From NCBI RefSeq assembly GCF_013410565.1, contig NZ_JACCFO010000001.1, positions 4,402,001 to 4,466,000 of the forward strand: a stretch of 64,000 nt of DNA, written 5' to 3'. Positions within the stretch are counted from its first letter, which is position 1. Every line of letters begins with the position of its first letter. The notes below the pieces were generated by a model. It had not been told where the DNA came from, ran no database searches, and saw nothing but the letters and a program-made list of their open reading frames with translations. Of this stretch, positions 45,002 through 56,090 are shown piece after piece. The position numbers and the translations under genes are program-made. This DNA is from Streptomonospora nanhaiensis. Its GTDB lineage: Bacteria; Actinomycetota; Actinomycetes; Streptosporangiales; Streptosporangiaceae.

Positions 45002-46606
45002 TCACAGCGGGATGTTCCCGTGCTTCTTGGGTGGAAGCTGCTCGCGCTTGCCGGCCAGCGAGCGCAGCGCCTTGGCCACCGCCACCCGGGTCTCCGAGGG
45101 CAGGATCACGCCGTCGACGTAGCCGCGCTCGGCGGCGGCGTAGGGGTTGAGCAGGGCGTCCTCGTATTCCTGCACCAGCCGGGCGCGCTCGCCCTCGACG
45201 TCCTCGGCCGCCGCCAGGGTGCGCCGGTGCAGGATGTTGACCGCGCCCTGGGCGCCCATCACCGCGATCTGGGCGGTGGGCCAGGCCAGGTTGATGTCGG
45301 CGCCCAGGTGCTTGGAGCCCATGACGTCGTAGGCGCCGCCGAACGCCTTGCGGGTGATGACCGTGATCAGCGGGACGGTGGCCTCGGCGTAGGCGTAGAT
45401 GAGCTTGGCGCCGTGGCGGATGATCCCGTTCCACTCCTGGTCGGTGCCGGGCAGGAACCCGGGGACGTCCACGAAGGTGAGCACCGGGACGTTGAAGGCG
45501 TCGCAGGTGCGCACGAACCGGGCGGCCTTCTCGGAGGCGTCGATGTCCAGGCAGCCGGCCAGGCTCATCGGCTGGTTGGCCACCACGCCCACCGGCCGGC
45601 CCTCGACCCGCCCGTAGCCGACCACGATGTTGGTGGCGAACTGGGCGTGCACCTCCAGGAACGCGCCGTCGTCCAGGACGTGCTCGATCACCCGGTGCAT
45701 GTCGTAGGGCTGGTTGGCGGAGTCGGGCACGAAGGTGTCCAGCTCGCGGTCGGTGTCGGTGACCTCGGGCTCGTCGGGGCCCTCGGCGACCGGCGGGTCC
45801 TCAAGGTTGTTGGCCGGCAGGTAGGACAGCAGTTCGCGGACGTAGTCGAGCGCGTCCCGCTCGTCGGCGGCCATGTAGTGGGCCACACCCGACTTGGTGT
45901 TGTGCGCCCGCGCGCCGCCCAGCTCCTCCACGGTGACGTCCTCGCCGGTGACCGTCTTGATGACGTCGGGGCCGGTGATGAACATCTGGGAGGTCTGGTC
46001 GACCATGACCACGAAGTCGGTGAGCGCGGGGGAGTACACGTGCCCGCCGGCCGCGGCGCCCATGATCAGGGAGATCTGCGGGATGACGCCGGAGGCGTGG
46101 GTGTTGCGCTTGAAGATCTCGGCGTAGAGGCCCAGCGCGACCACGCCCTCCTGGATGCGCGCGCCGCCGCCCTCGTTGATGCCGATCACCGGGCAGCCGG
46201 TCTTGAGGGCGTGGTCGAGGACCTTGACGATCTTCTCGCCGTAGACCTCGCCCAGGGAGCCGCCGAAGACGGTCACGTCCTGGCTGAACACCGCGACCGG
46301 GCGGCCGTCGACCGTGCCGTAGCCGGTGACGACGCCGTCGCCGTAGGGGCGGTTGGACTCCAGCCCGAAGCCCGTGGAGCGGTGCCGCGCCAGGGCGTCG
46401 AACTCGACGAAGGAGCCCGGGTCCAGAAGGGCGTCGATGCGCTCGCGGGCGGTCATCTTGCCCTTGGCGTGCTGCTTCTCGATGGCCCGCTGCGAACCGG
46501 CGTGCACCGCCTCGTAGCGGCGGCGCTCCAGGTCGGCGAGCTTGCCCGCGGTGGTGTGGATGTCGATCTCGGCCGCGGGCAGGGGTTCAGGGGCTTCGGT
46601 GGCCAT
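45002..46606 (-). CDS. Acyl-CoA carboxylase beta subunit (propionyl-CoA carboxylase type)
   Basis: 534 residues from ATG 46606. A carboxyltransferase of two crotonase-like domains: [52 protein letters not shown] and [14 protein letters not shown] in the first; [58 protein letters not shown] and [19 protein letters not shown] in the second; KHGNIPL at the end is typical. It makes methylmalonyl-CoA or malonyl-CoA. No ribosome site; TATCGT 8 bases upstream suggests a leaderless mRNA. First gene of the operon. Confidence 0.95.
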   Translation of the reverse strand: MATEAPEPLPAAEIDIHTTAGKLADLERRRYEAVHAGSQRAIEKQHAKGKMTARERIDALLDPGSFVEFDALARHRSTGFGLESNRPYGDGVVTGYGTVDGRPVAVFSQDVTVFGGSLGEVYGEKIVKVLDHALKTGCPVIGINEGGGARIQEGVVALGLYAEIFKRNTHASGVIPQISLIMGAAAGGHVYSPALTDFVVMVDQTSQMFITGPDVIKTVTGEDVTVEELGGARAHNTKSGVAHYMAADERDALDYVRELLSYLPANNLEDPPVAEGPDEPEVTDTDRELDTFVPDSANQPYDMHRVIEHVLDDGAFLEVHAQFATNIVVGYGRVEGRPVGVVANQPMSLAGCLDIDASEKAARFVRTCDAFNVPVLTFVDVPGFLPGTDQEWNGIIRHGAKLIYAYAEATVPLITVITRKAFGGAYDVMGSKHLGADINLAWPTAQIAVMGAQGAVNILHRRTLAAAEDVEGERARLVQEYEDALLNPYAAAERGYVDGVILPSETRVAVAKALRSLAGKREQLPPKKHGNIPL

Positions 46607-47227
46607 AACGCCACACGATAACTCCGCGCGCGGCCGCGGCGGTGACGCGCCCCGGGATTGGGCGGCAGGTCGGGGGGTGGGTGGGTGGGGAGGACGACGG
46701 GCGCGGAGCGGCGGGCGGTGGGTGGGCTTGTGGGCGGTGCTTCCCGGCGCCGCATTCGCCTGGGCGGCCGCCGCCACGCCGAGCCGGTCCGCCCGCCCCG
46801 GGCACCGGTGGCCGCGCGCCTGGCTCCCCGCCTCTCCTCGGTGCCTCGTCGCAACCCCGACCATCGGCCACGCTGACCGATGATCGTTCGCCCGAGCCCC
46901 TGCCGCCGTCGCCGTCACCGCCCTCGCCGTCGCCCCCGCCGACCGGCGCGGGCTCGGGCTCGGGCTCGCGCGGCTGTGGCACGGCGGTCAAGGCGGTGTC
47001 GGCCCGCCGTCGCACCGGCCCCGCGCGGGCCCGCCCAAGGGCCGGGGCGTGATGGGGTGGCCTTCGGTGGGAAAGGGGCGGTGGCGGGAGTGCGGGAGCG
47101 GGAGTCCGGCGGCGGTGGCGGGAGTGCCGACGCCGCCCGCGCGGCCGGACGCGGCCGCCGCGCCCCGCACGGAGTTATGGTCCCCCGTTCAACAGTGGTT
47201 CAGACCAATCTGGGTAAGGTCGTGCAC
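46607..47227. other. Divergent spacer between carboxylase beta subunit and ppc
   Basis: About 620 bp without a convincing gene. It holds a 16-bp direct repeat (47078-47127). TAAGGT 7 bases before ppc and TATCGT before the beta-subunit gene could be the two -10 elements of leaderless or short-leader transcripts. Confidence 0.4.
47078..47127. repeat. 16-bp direct repeat upstream of ppc
   Basis: GCGGTGGCGGGAGTGC occurs at 47078-47093 and again, identical, at 47112-47127: starts 34 bp apart, about three helical turns. GCGGGAG recurs between them (47093-47099). Confidence 0.6.
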
Positions 47228-49870
<2,643 letters not shown>

Positions 49871-49973
49871 GGCCGCGGCGGCCGAAGGGGGCCGGCGGCC
49901 GCGTGCCGCCGGCCCCCTCGCCGCCGGGGCGGCCGGGGCCGCGCCCGCCCCGGCGGGGCGGTTGAATGGCCCC

Positions 49974-50882
49974 ATGGGCGCTGACGACACCGCGTTTCCG
50001 CGATCACCGCACCACCGCGGCCCCGAGGCCGCCGACGACCGGCCGCCGCTGCGTCCGGCCGCCCTGGAGCGCGCCCTGGTGCGCCCCGGCGGGCTGTGGC
50101 GGACCATCACGGTCGTCCCGGCCATGGCCTCGACCAACACCGCGCTGCTGGAGCACGCGCGGCAGGGCGAGCCCGAGGGCGCGGTCCTGGTCACCGAGCA
50201 CCAGACGGCCGGCCGGGGCCGGCTGGACCGGGGGTTCACCACGCCGCCGCGCGCCGCGCTCACCCTGTCGGCGCTGGTGCGGCCGCGGGTCCCGGCGGCG
50301 CGCGTGGGCTGGCTGTCGTTGCTGATGGGTGTGGCGGCCGTGGCCGCCGTGGAGCGCGCGGCGGGGGTGGCGACCGCGCTGAAGTGGCCCAACGACCTGC
50401 TCTCCCGCGACGGCGAGCACAAGCTCGCCGGGATCCTCGCCGAGGCCGCGTTCCCCGCCCCCGACGGCGGCGGCGCGGCGGACCCGCCCGGGATCGTCAT
50501 CGGGATCGGGCTGAACGTGGCACAGCGCCGCGAGGAGCTGCCGGTGGAGACCGCGACGTCGCTGGCCCTGTGCGGCGCGCCGGGGACCGACCGCGACGCG
50601 CTGCTGCGCGCCCTGCTGGAGGAGTTCGCCGAGCGCTACGCCGCCTGGGCGGCGGCAGGCGGCGACGCCGAGGCGGCCGGACTGGCCGAGGAGTACCGGC
50701 GGCACTGCCTGACCGTGGGGCGCGCCGTGCGGGTGCACCTGCCCGGCGACCGGCGGGCCGAGGGCCGCGCGGTGGGGGTGGACGCCGAGGGCCGTCTGGT
50801 CGTGCGCACCGAGACGGGCCGGGAGCAGGCGCTCAGCGCCGGGGACGTGGTGCACGTCCGCCCGGGCGGCACCGCCGGCTGA
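49974..50882 (+). CDS. birA: Biotin--[acetyl-CoA carboxylase] ligase
   Basis: 302 residues. TEHQTAGRGRLDRGFTTPP holds the GRGRxxR biotinyl-AMP loop and ATALKWPNDLLSRDGEHKLAGILAE the substrate-binding KWPNDLL. IGIGLNVAQRREELP and a C-terminal SH3-like domain (VRVHLPGDRRAEGRAVGVDAEGRLVV) follow. It lacks an N-terminal winged helix, so it is a ligase without the E. coli repressor function. It would biotinylate the carrier domain of the carboxylase alpha subunit in this window. No clear ribosome site at ATG 49974. Confidence 0.93.
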   Translation: MGADDTAFPRSPHHRGPEAADDRPPLRPAALERALVRPGGLWRTITVVPAMASTNTALLEHARQGEPEGAVLVTEHQTAGRGRLDRGFTTPPRAALTLSALVRPRVPAARVGWLSLLMGVAAVAAVERAAGVATALKWPNDLLSRDGEHKLAGILAEAAFPAPDGGGAADPPGIVIGIGLNVAQRREELPVETATSLALCGAPGTDRDALLRALLEEFAERYAAWAAAGGDAEAAGLAEEYRRHCLTVGRAVRVHLPGDRRAEGRAVGVDAEGRLVVRTETGREQALSAGDVVHVRPGGTAG

Positions 50883-50914
50883 CACCCGGCCGCGCGGCAC
50901 GCGCGAGGGCGCGC

Positions 50915-50934
50915 CGCCCCGCTCTGGCGGGGCG
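50915..50934 (+). terminator. birA terminator
   Basis: CGCCCCGC-tctg-GCGGGGCG, perfect 8-bp stem 32 bases past the stop. Confidence 0.65.
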
Positions 50935-51298
50935 CGGGCGCGGACGCCGGGCCGCGTGCGGCGCGGCGGGGGAAGCCCGGCAATTCATGTCCTTCGGCCG
51001 CTGCGCCGAATTCCGTTCCGCCGCGGCCGCTCGGGCGGGAATCGCGGGGACGGGCGGCGGCGCTCGGCGCGGGCGCGGAAGGGGCGCCCACGGCGGTCAA
51101 TTCCGGGCCGGTGCCGGTGGCGGTGCGCGCGGTCGGCCAAAGTTCCGTGCCGGGCCGGGGGAGTGCCGGTACCGCCGTCGAGCCGGGATACGGCGCGTGC
51201 CCCACCTTCCGCCCCCTTGTCCCCGGCGGGCGCCCGGAGGCGGTGCGGCGTCCGGGCGCCCGGCACGGTGCGCGCCCGCAGCGCCATTTCGTAGAAGA

Positions 51299-51397
51299 AT
51301 GAACCATTTTTCCTGGGTGGAATGTCGGTGTATATGCTCCTGGGGGTGTGTCGACCAATGGTCCGCCATAGATGATAATGATTACTTTACGCACTGA
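51299..51397 (+). CDS. Possible 32-residue Cys-rich peptide
   Basis: ATG 51299 begins a frame whose middle is VECRCICSWGCVDQW (4 Cys in 9 residues) and which ends DDNDYFTH before TGA 51395-51397. It has only a weak, too-close AGAAGA upstream. No family is known to me. Low GC here makes chance frames shorter, not longer, but one short frame is weak evidence. Confidence 0.2.
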   Translation: MNHFSWVECRCICSWGCVDQWSAIDDNDYFTH

Positions 51398-51410
51398 ATC
51401 AAATTCAGTG
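51392..51410. promoter_or_regulatory. Perfect inverted repeat in AT-rich island
   Basis: CACTGAAT-caa-ATTCAGTG: 8-bp arms, 3-base loop, 104 bp before the small exported protein gene. It may be an operator or an RNA hairpin. Confidence 0.5.
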
Positions 51411-51513
51411 TGTTACATCGGGTGGGTTTGCGGACAGATTCCCTGTGGCGCCCGGGACGGGTTGCCGCAGGTCGGACACGGGGTCCGGCCCATACGAGAG
51501 GGGAACCTGACTT

Positions 51514-51783
51514 ATGAAGCGCACGACTCTGCGCCGTCTCGCCATCGCCGCGCTCGCCGCGCCCGCCATCGTGCTTTCCGCGCAGTCCCTGGCCATGGCC
51601 GACAGCGGCTACGCCGCCGAGGCGACCGCTGCCGGGCCGTACGGCGCCAGCTCCTACGGCGTGGTGGCCGCCGCCGGTCACGGCGACGACAAGGGCGGCG
51701 GCTGGTCGTTCTACCACCAGCACTCCGACTACGCGGGCCCCAAGGGTGCCGGTAGCCAGAGCGTGACCAGCGTCGCGGACTAG
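51514..51783 (+). CDS. Small exported protein of unknown function
   Basis: 89 residues. KRTTLRRLAIAALAAPAIVLSAQSLAMADS is a clear Sec signal peptide with cleavage after AMA. The ~60-residue mature part is Gly/Ala/Ser-rich with GDDKGGGWSFYHQHSDYAGPKGAG in the second half (aromatic plus His) and no Cys. GAGAGGGG lies before the ATG. Followed by a T-tailed terminator. I do not recognise a family; it has some resemblance to chaplin-like short secreted proteins only in size and leader. Confidence 0.7.
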   Translation: MKRTTLRRLAIAALAAPAIVLSAQSLAMADSGYAAEATAAGPYGASSYGVVAAAGHGDDKGGGWSFYHQHSDYAGPKGAGSQSVTSVAD

Positions 51784-51850
51784 GTCGGCACGCACACGCG
51801 CGGTTGACGAACGCGGCGGCCCGCACGGGCGGCGGCGTCAAGACCGGAAG

Positions 51851-51877
51851 GGGCCGGACGCCGCGGGTGTCCGGCCC
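51851..51877 (+). terminator. Terminator after small exported protein gene
   Basis: GGGCCGGAC-N9-GTCCGGCCC, a perfect 9-bp stem followed by TGTTTA. Confidence 0.75.
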
Positions 51878-51991
51878 TGTTTACGCCTCCACGTAACTAC
51901 ACAGGGTAATCACTCGGTCTCCATGTGCGGTCGTGGGCGCAGGCGTCGGTTTGCCGATGCGCGGCCCGCGACAGCACGGAAAGCAGGACAG

Positions 51992-52243
51992 ATGAAGAGT
52001 TCACTCCGCCGCATCGGCCTCGTTGCCGCAGCCGTGCCGATGCTGGCGCTCGCCGCCCCGGCCGCCGCGTCGGCCGACGCCATGTTCCTCGACAGCACCA
52101 CCACCGCCGACCACGAGGGCGCCGCCATCACCGTGGTCGAGAGCATCACGCGCCGGGACGGCACCGTCGTCTACCGCACCACCACCTACACCGCCGGCCT
52201 GGGAGGTGCCCATGTCCACGTCGTCTACAGCTCGGCCTTGTGA
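51992..52243 (+). CDS. Second small exported protein
   Basis: 83 residues. SSLRRIGLVAAAVPMLALAAPAAASADA is a Sec signal peptide. The ~55-residue mature part is rich in Thr and beta-branched residues (DSTTTADHEGAAITVVESITRRDGTVVYRTTTYTAGLGGAHVHVVYSSAL is read in pieces: STTTADHE, ITVVESIT, VVYRTTTYTAGL, HVHVVYS), suggesting a small beta structure. AGGA precedes the ATG. It follows the first exported protein by 200 bp but is unrelated in sequence. Confidence 0.65.
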   Translation: MKSSLRRIGLVAAAVPMLALAAPAAASADAMFLDSTTTADHEGAAITVVESITRRDGTVVYRTTTYTAGLGGAHVHVVYSSAL

Positions 52244-52913
52244 GCCTCCGCGCCGGCGCGCGCGGGCCGTCGCGGGGCCCGATCCGCACCGCCGGCGCGG
52301 AGGCTCATCCGGGTCCGCCCCGCGCGGCCGGGCCGGCGTGACCCGCGGGGCGATCGACCGCGGAGCCGCGGTACTGGCCGGACTGTGCTGCGCCGCCGCC
52401 CTGGGTAGCGCGCCCGCCGGTGCCGACCCGTGGCCCGCCGCGCCCGAGCCGCCCGCGGTGCCGCAGCGGCCCGGCGGCGCGCCCGAGGCGCCCTCGGCAC
52501 CGCGGCCGCCCGGCGGCGCGCAGGGCACCAAGGACGACTCCCGCGCCGAGTCGCTGGTGCGCGAGGTCAACGAGGCCCACACCGGCGCCGGGTGCGCCCG
52601 CCTGCGCGAGGACGACCGGCTGGCCGCCGCCGCGCGCAAGCACGCCGCCGACATGGCCGAGCGCGGCCGGCTCACCCACACCAGCGCCAACGGCGACCGC
52701 GGCGACGACCGCGCCGAGGCCGAGGGATACCGGCACTGGTCGGGCGAGCTGATCGCCCGGGGCCAGAAGACGGCCGGCGAGACCGTGCGCGACTGGAAGA
52801 ACAGCTCCAGCCACCGCCGCATCATGCTGGACTGCGGGCACACCGAGGTCGGCGCCGGAGCCTACGACGACTCCGGCCGCGTCTACTGGACGCTGGTGCT
52901 GGGCCGGGGCTGA
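52212..52913 (+). CDS. CAP-domain (SCP/PR1) secreted protein
   Basis: 233 residues if it starts at ATG 52212 (GGGAGG 6 bases upstream, overlapping the previous gene); GTG 52338 would give a standard signal peptide but has no ribosome site. After the hydrophobic GAAVLAGLCCAAALGSAPAGA and a Pro-rich linker, residues ~115-233 form a CAP domain: LVREVNEAHTGAGCARLREDDRLAAAARKHAADMAERGRLTHT (read in pieces), GYRHWSGELIARGQKTAGETVRDWKNSSSHRRIMLDCGHTEVGAGAYDD likewise. Two Cys could form a disulfide. Role of bacterial CAP proteins is poorly known. Confidence 0.78.
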   Translation: MSTSSTARPCEPPRRRARAVAGPDPHRRRGGSSGSAPRGRAGVTRGAIDRGAAVLAGLCCAAALGSAPAGADPWPAAPEPPAVPQRPGGAPEAPSAPRPPGGAQGTKDDSRAESLVREVNEAHTGAGCARLREDDRLAAAARKHAADMAERGRLTHTSANGDRGDDRAEAEGYRHWSGELIARGQKTAGETVRDWKNSSSHRRIMLDCGHTEVGAGAYDDSGRVYWTLVLGRG

Positions 52914-53299
52914 CCGCCGCGCCGCCGTGCCGTCACGGGCGTCCGCCAGGGGCCGCGCCGCCGCACCGCGCCTCCGAACCCGCCGACCGCCCGGCGCCGG
53001 GCGGGTACCGGCCGGTACGGGGCGCCGCCCGCGGCGGGCCCGCCGCCTGTGCGAGGATCGTCCCGTGACGGTGCGGCGCCGCCGCGACCGCGGCCCGCGG
53101 CCGCCCCCGCGCCGTGCGCACCCCCCGCGGGCTGCGCGGACGCGGTGCGGACCTGGTCTTTCTTGACGGGCGCCGCCCCCACGTACTAAACCGACAGTGA
53201 CGCGCGGGTGACCGTGCCCTCTGTGCCTTCTGTGCCTTCCGTCCGCTCGGCCGGTGCCGCGTTCCCCCCGCCGCACCGGCCTCGAACACGAGAGTTCCT
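52914..53299. other. Promoter region of nucleotide cyclase gene
   Basis: No gene. TTGACG (53163-53168) and TACTAA (53184-53189) are a possible promoter with a short 15-base spacer. A 9-bp tandem repeat lies between it and the start codon. Confidence 0.4.
53214..53240 (+). repeat. Three tandem 9-bp units in cyclase leader
   Basis: GTGCCCTCT, GTGCCTTCT and GTGCCTTCC follow each other without gaps, 60-86 bases before the cyclase start. Confidence 0.7.
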
Positions 53300-54307
53300 A
53301 TGTCGTCGCGTCCCGACCCCTCGGAGATCGAAGCCGTCCTGCTCGGTGGCGAGGCGCGCTATACGCGGGAGGAGGCGGTGCGGTTGGCCGGGGCCTCCAA
53401 CGACTTCACCAAGCGCGTCTGGCGGGCGCTGGGGTTCGCCGCCCGGGGCGAGGACGCCGTGGCGTTCACCGACGGCGACGTCGAGGCGCTGCGCGTCACC
53501 TCGGAGCTGATGAAGAACGGCGTCCTGGACGAGGACGCCGCCATCCGCATGGCGCGGGCGATGGGCCAGACCATGGCGCGCCTGGCCGAGTGGCAGACCA
53601 GCATCCTGTCGACCCTCTCCTACGAGCCGCAGGACCGCGCCGCCGACGACGGCCACGGCCCCCTGGTGGGGCTCGCCCAGGAGCTCATGCCCGACATCGA
53701 GAACCTGCTGCTCTACATCTGGCGGCGCCAGCTCGCGGCCTCGATCGCGCGGCGGATCGCGTTCGCGCGCAGCAGCGACGACGCCGCGCCCACCTACTTC
53801 CCCCTGGCGGTGGGGTTCGCCGACCTGGTGTCGTTCACCACGCTCAGCCGCGAGCTGGACGAGGTGGAGCTGGCCGAGGTGGTCGAGGGCTTCGAGTCCA
53901 CCGCCACCGACATCGTGGCCTCCGGCGGCGGGCGCGTGGTCAAGACCCTCGGCGACGAGGTGCTCTACGTCGCCAACACCGCACTCCAGGCCGCCGAGAT
54001 CGCCCTGCAGCTCGCCGACGGCGTCAAGACCCACATAGAGGTCCCCGACGTCCGCGTGGGGCTGGCCTACGGTCCGGTGCTCGCGCTGCTGGGCGACGTG
54101 TTCGGCACGACGGTGAACCGCTCGGCGCGGCTGACGTCCTTCGCCCGCCCGGGCACCATCCTGATCGACGAGGCGCTGGCCGACCAGCTGCGCGACGAGC
54201 CCGCGCTGCAGGTGGTGGCGGTGCGGGCGCGGCACGCCCACGGCCTGGGCCAGCTCCAGCCCTACGCGCTGCGCCGCAGCTACGAGCCGGCCGACCCCTC
54301 GGTCTGA
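53300..54307 (+). CDS. cya: Class III adenylate/guanylate cyclase
   Basis: 335 residues. The N-terminal ~150 match the regulatory domain of Rv1264-type cyclases (YTREEAVRLAGASNDFTKRVWRALGF; GVLDEDAAIRMARAMGQTMARLAEWQ). The catalytic domain has both metal Asp (VGFADLVSFTTLS; LGDEVLYV), the adenine-selecting Lys (VVKTLGDE) and the transition-state Asn-Arg (TTVNRSARL), so it should be active and probably makes cAMP. In Streptomyces the homologous cya also lies near carboxylase and biotin ligase genes. N-terminal domain homologues are pH-sensitive. Confidence 0.92.
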   Translation: MSSRPDPSEIEAVLLGGEARYTREEAVRLAGASNDFTKRVWRALGFAARGEDAVAFTDGDVEALRVTSELMKNGVLDEDAAIRMARAMGQTMARLAEWQTSILSTLSYEPQDRAADDGHGPLVGLAQELMPDIENLLLYIWRRQLAASIARRIAFARSSDDAAPTYFPLAVGFADLVSFTTLSRELDEVELAEVVEGFESTATDIVASGGGRVVKTLGDEVLYVANTALQAAEIALQLADGVKTHIEVPDVRVGLAYGPVLALLGDVFGTTVNRSARLTSFARPGTILIDEALADQLRDEPALQVVAVRARHAHGLGQLQPYALRRSYEPADPSV

Positions 54308-54318
54308 GCGCCGCGCGC

Positions 54319-54354
54319 GGCCGTCGGGGGCGGGCCTGCCCGCCCCCGACGGCC
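54319..54354 (+). terminator. Cyclase gene terminator
   Basis: GGCCGTCGGGGGCGGGC-ct-GCCCGCCCCCGACGGCC, perfect 17-bp stem. Confidence 0.8.
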
Positions 54355-54803
54355 GGCCGCTTTCCCACCCGCCTCCGCCCCGCCCGCGCCGCCGCGGGCG
54401 CGGGCCCCTGGGCGTCCTGCCGGGTGCCGCCCCACCGCGGAGCGGGGGTTCAGGGCGGGAGCAATCGCCTTTCTCCGGATCGGCCGAAAAGAGCAGCGGC
54501 CCCGGATTCCCCAGTGGAGAAAGCGCGCTTTCACGGTGCTTCCTCCCCCACCCGGGCATCGCGGGAAAATCCGTTATATGACGGAAATCCACTCGTGGTT
54601 TTCTGGGTGTTAATCGATTGATGTCCGGTATGCATTCTCATGGGGTGGTGCGCAACAATGCCGGTGTGCCGTTAATTCATTCTTGTGGACTGGTCGGCAT
54701 AGGCGGGAAACGCTAATGTAAATCCCGCGAAGCTTCGCTGACCGGCCCGAAACTGCGCATTCGGGCCAATCGTCCACCCTCGTTTTGCGTTGAGGAGCAA
54801 TAC
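54355..54803. other. AT-rich leader region of EF-hand gene
   Basis: No gene. GC falls sharply from about 54530 to 54730. It contains the palindromes GAAAGCGCGCTTTC (54519-54532) and AATCGATT (54612-54619) and a GCGGGA...TCCCGC inverted repeat (about 54702-54727) bracketing CTAATGTAAA. Promoter elements are likely but ambiguous. Confidence 0.45.
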
Positions 54804-55331
54804 ATGGCGAGTAGCCTCACCGAGCGCGACCGGCTCAACGAGCGTTTCTCCTTCTGGGACAACAACGGCGACGGCCAGATCGACCGATCGGACTTCGAGG
54901 CCGAGGCGCGCGAGATCATCCGGAGCCTCAACGAGGACGAGACGTCCCCCCGGGCGCGCGCGGTCCTCGACTCCTACACCCAGATGTGGGACTACCTGGC
55001 CAGCAAGGCCGGGAAGAGCTCGCTGAACGCCGAGGAGTTCGCCCAGGTCGCCGAGGCCGAGATCATCAGCCAGGGCGACGCCGGCTTCAGCCGCGTGCTG
55101 CGGCCGACCATCCGGGCGATCGTGGACCTCCTCGACACCGACGGCGACTCCCGGGTCAGCCCGGACGAGTTCAAGCGCTGGCTGGACGCCATCGGTGTGC
55201 AGTCCGACAGTGCCGAGATCTTCCAGCAGATCGACACCAACGGCAACGGCTACCTGACCGTGGACGAACTGCTCGCCGCCGTCCGCGACTACCACCTCGG
55301 GCGCAGCGACGTGCCGCTGCTGGGCCGCTGA
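54804..55331 (+). CDS. EF-hand calcium-binding protein (calerythrin-like)
   Basis: 175 residues with four EF-hand positions as in calerythrin/CabD. Loop 1 is D19-D30 (DNNGDGQIDRSD), loop 2 (about 60-75) is degenerate, loop 3 is D111-E122 (DTDGDSRVSPDE) and loop 4 D144-E155 (DTNGNGYLTVDE). Loop 1 ends in Asp instead of Glu, which tends to favour tighter geometry or Mg binding. No signal peptide: a cytoplasmic Ca buffer or sensor. GAGGAG precedes the ATG. A 16-bp hairpin follows. Confidence 0.93.
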   Translation: MASSLTERDRLNERFSFWDNNGDGQIDRSDFEAEAREIIRSLNEDETSPRARAVLDSYTQMWDYLASKAGKSSLNAEEFAQVAEAEIISQGDAGFSRVLRPTIRAIVDLLDTDGDSRVSPDEFKRWLDAIGVQSDSAEIFQQIDTNGNGYLTVDELLAAVRDYHLGRSDVPLLGR

Positions 55332-55673
55332 GCCGGTAGCCGCCCGCGGCGGCGCCGTGCGGGACGGTGCCGCCGCGGGTCCGGGCCGACCGCGCCGTGG
55401 TGCGGCCTTCGCACCGGGAGGGTGAAGGCCGCCGGGCGGCGCGGTCGGCAGCACTGTCGGCGCGGTTCACGCCGCTGTTCCCGCCGTGTGCTGTGTGCGC
55501 CGGCCGTGCTGTGGGTACCGGCCCCGTTCCGGCGGTTCCCTCCGTGCCCCCGGCGCGCCCCGCCGCTGCGCAGGCCCGTCAGCGCTCGGCGGTGCCCGTC
55601 GACGCCTCGCCCGCCCACCGCGCTCCCCGCGCACGCCCGGCCGACCGGTCCGGCCGCGCCCCCCTCCTTCCCC
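55332..55673. other. Intergenic region between EF-hand gene and biosynthetic operon
   Basis: About 340 bp, no gene seen. Contains the EF-hand terminator and separates converging units; no clear T-tailed terminator is seen for the leftward operon. Confidence 0.4.
55343..55379 (+). terminator. EF-hand gene terminator
   Basis: CCCGCGGCGGCGCCGT-gcggg-ACGGTGCCGCCGCGGG: 16-bp stem with one G-U pair, 12 bases past the stop. Confidence 0.75.
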
Positions 55674-56090
55674 TCAGTCCTCCGCGAACGGGGCCGGGAC
55701 GAACTCGATCCGGTCCTCGGGCGCCAGTCGGAGGTCCGGCCCCGTCAGCGTGCGCGGCGTGCGCACCAGCACGTTGTAGTGGTTGGGGAAGTGGCAGGCG
55801 TCGAACCCCAGGACCGTGCCGACCGTGCGGCCGTTGACCCGCAGTTCGTCGCCGCGGTCGATCACGCCGGCGCGGTCGATCTCGGCGAAGCCGAGGAACC
55901 CCACCCGGTCGATCCGCGTGCCCGCCGCCGTGCCGGTGTGGTCGGTGGTGACCAGCTCGTGCACCTCGCCCGCCCGCACGCAGCGGCTGGCGAACGGCTC
56001 CAGCGACATCCCGCGGTCCGTGCGGCGGTGCACCAGCACTTTGACCACCGTGGCCGCCACCGTGCGCTTGGCCCCGTCCTCGCCGATCAC
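55674..56090 (-). CDS. DUF6917-like small protein
   Basis: 138 residues from GTG 56090, overlapping the upstream gene by 4 bases. The core VVKVLVHRRTDRGMSLEPFASRCVRAGEVHELVTT (seen in pieces) with IDRVGFLGFAEIDRAGVIDRGDEL and GTVLGFDACHFPNHYNVLVRT resembles DUF6917 proteins that I recall from actinobacterial natural-product clusters; this recall is uncertain. All-beta composition with one Cys-His pair (DACHFPNHYN). No enzymatic motif recognised. Last gene of the six-gene operon. Confidence 0.6.
   Translation of the reverse strand: MIGEDGAKRTVAATVVKVLVHRRTDRGMSLEPFASRCVRAGEVHELVTTDHTGTAAGTRIDRVGFLGFAEIDRAGVIDRGDELRVNGRTVGTVLGFDACHFPNHYNVLVRTPRTLTGPDLRLAPEDRIEFVPAPFAED

Larger units (their letters stand above)
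50883..51513. other. Spacer with an AT-rich island before a small exported protein gene
   Basis: No established gene. The birA terminator is at 50915-50934. From about 51290 to 51425 the DNA becomes markedly AT-rich and contains TGATAATGATTAC (51373-51385, Fur/Zur-like half) and a perfect hairpin/operator at 51392-51410. Confidence 0.45.

Noticed and set aside
50636-51394. Reverse frame beginning MRKVIIIIYGG in the AT-rich island
   Set aside because: Its first residues look protein-like only because of AT-rich DNA; the rest overlaps birA and becomes Arg/Pro/Ala noise, with no ribosome site.
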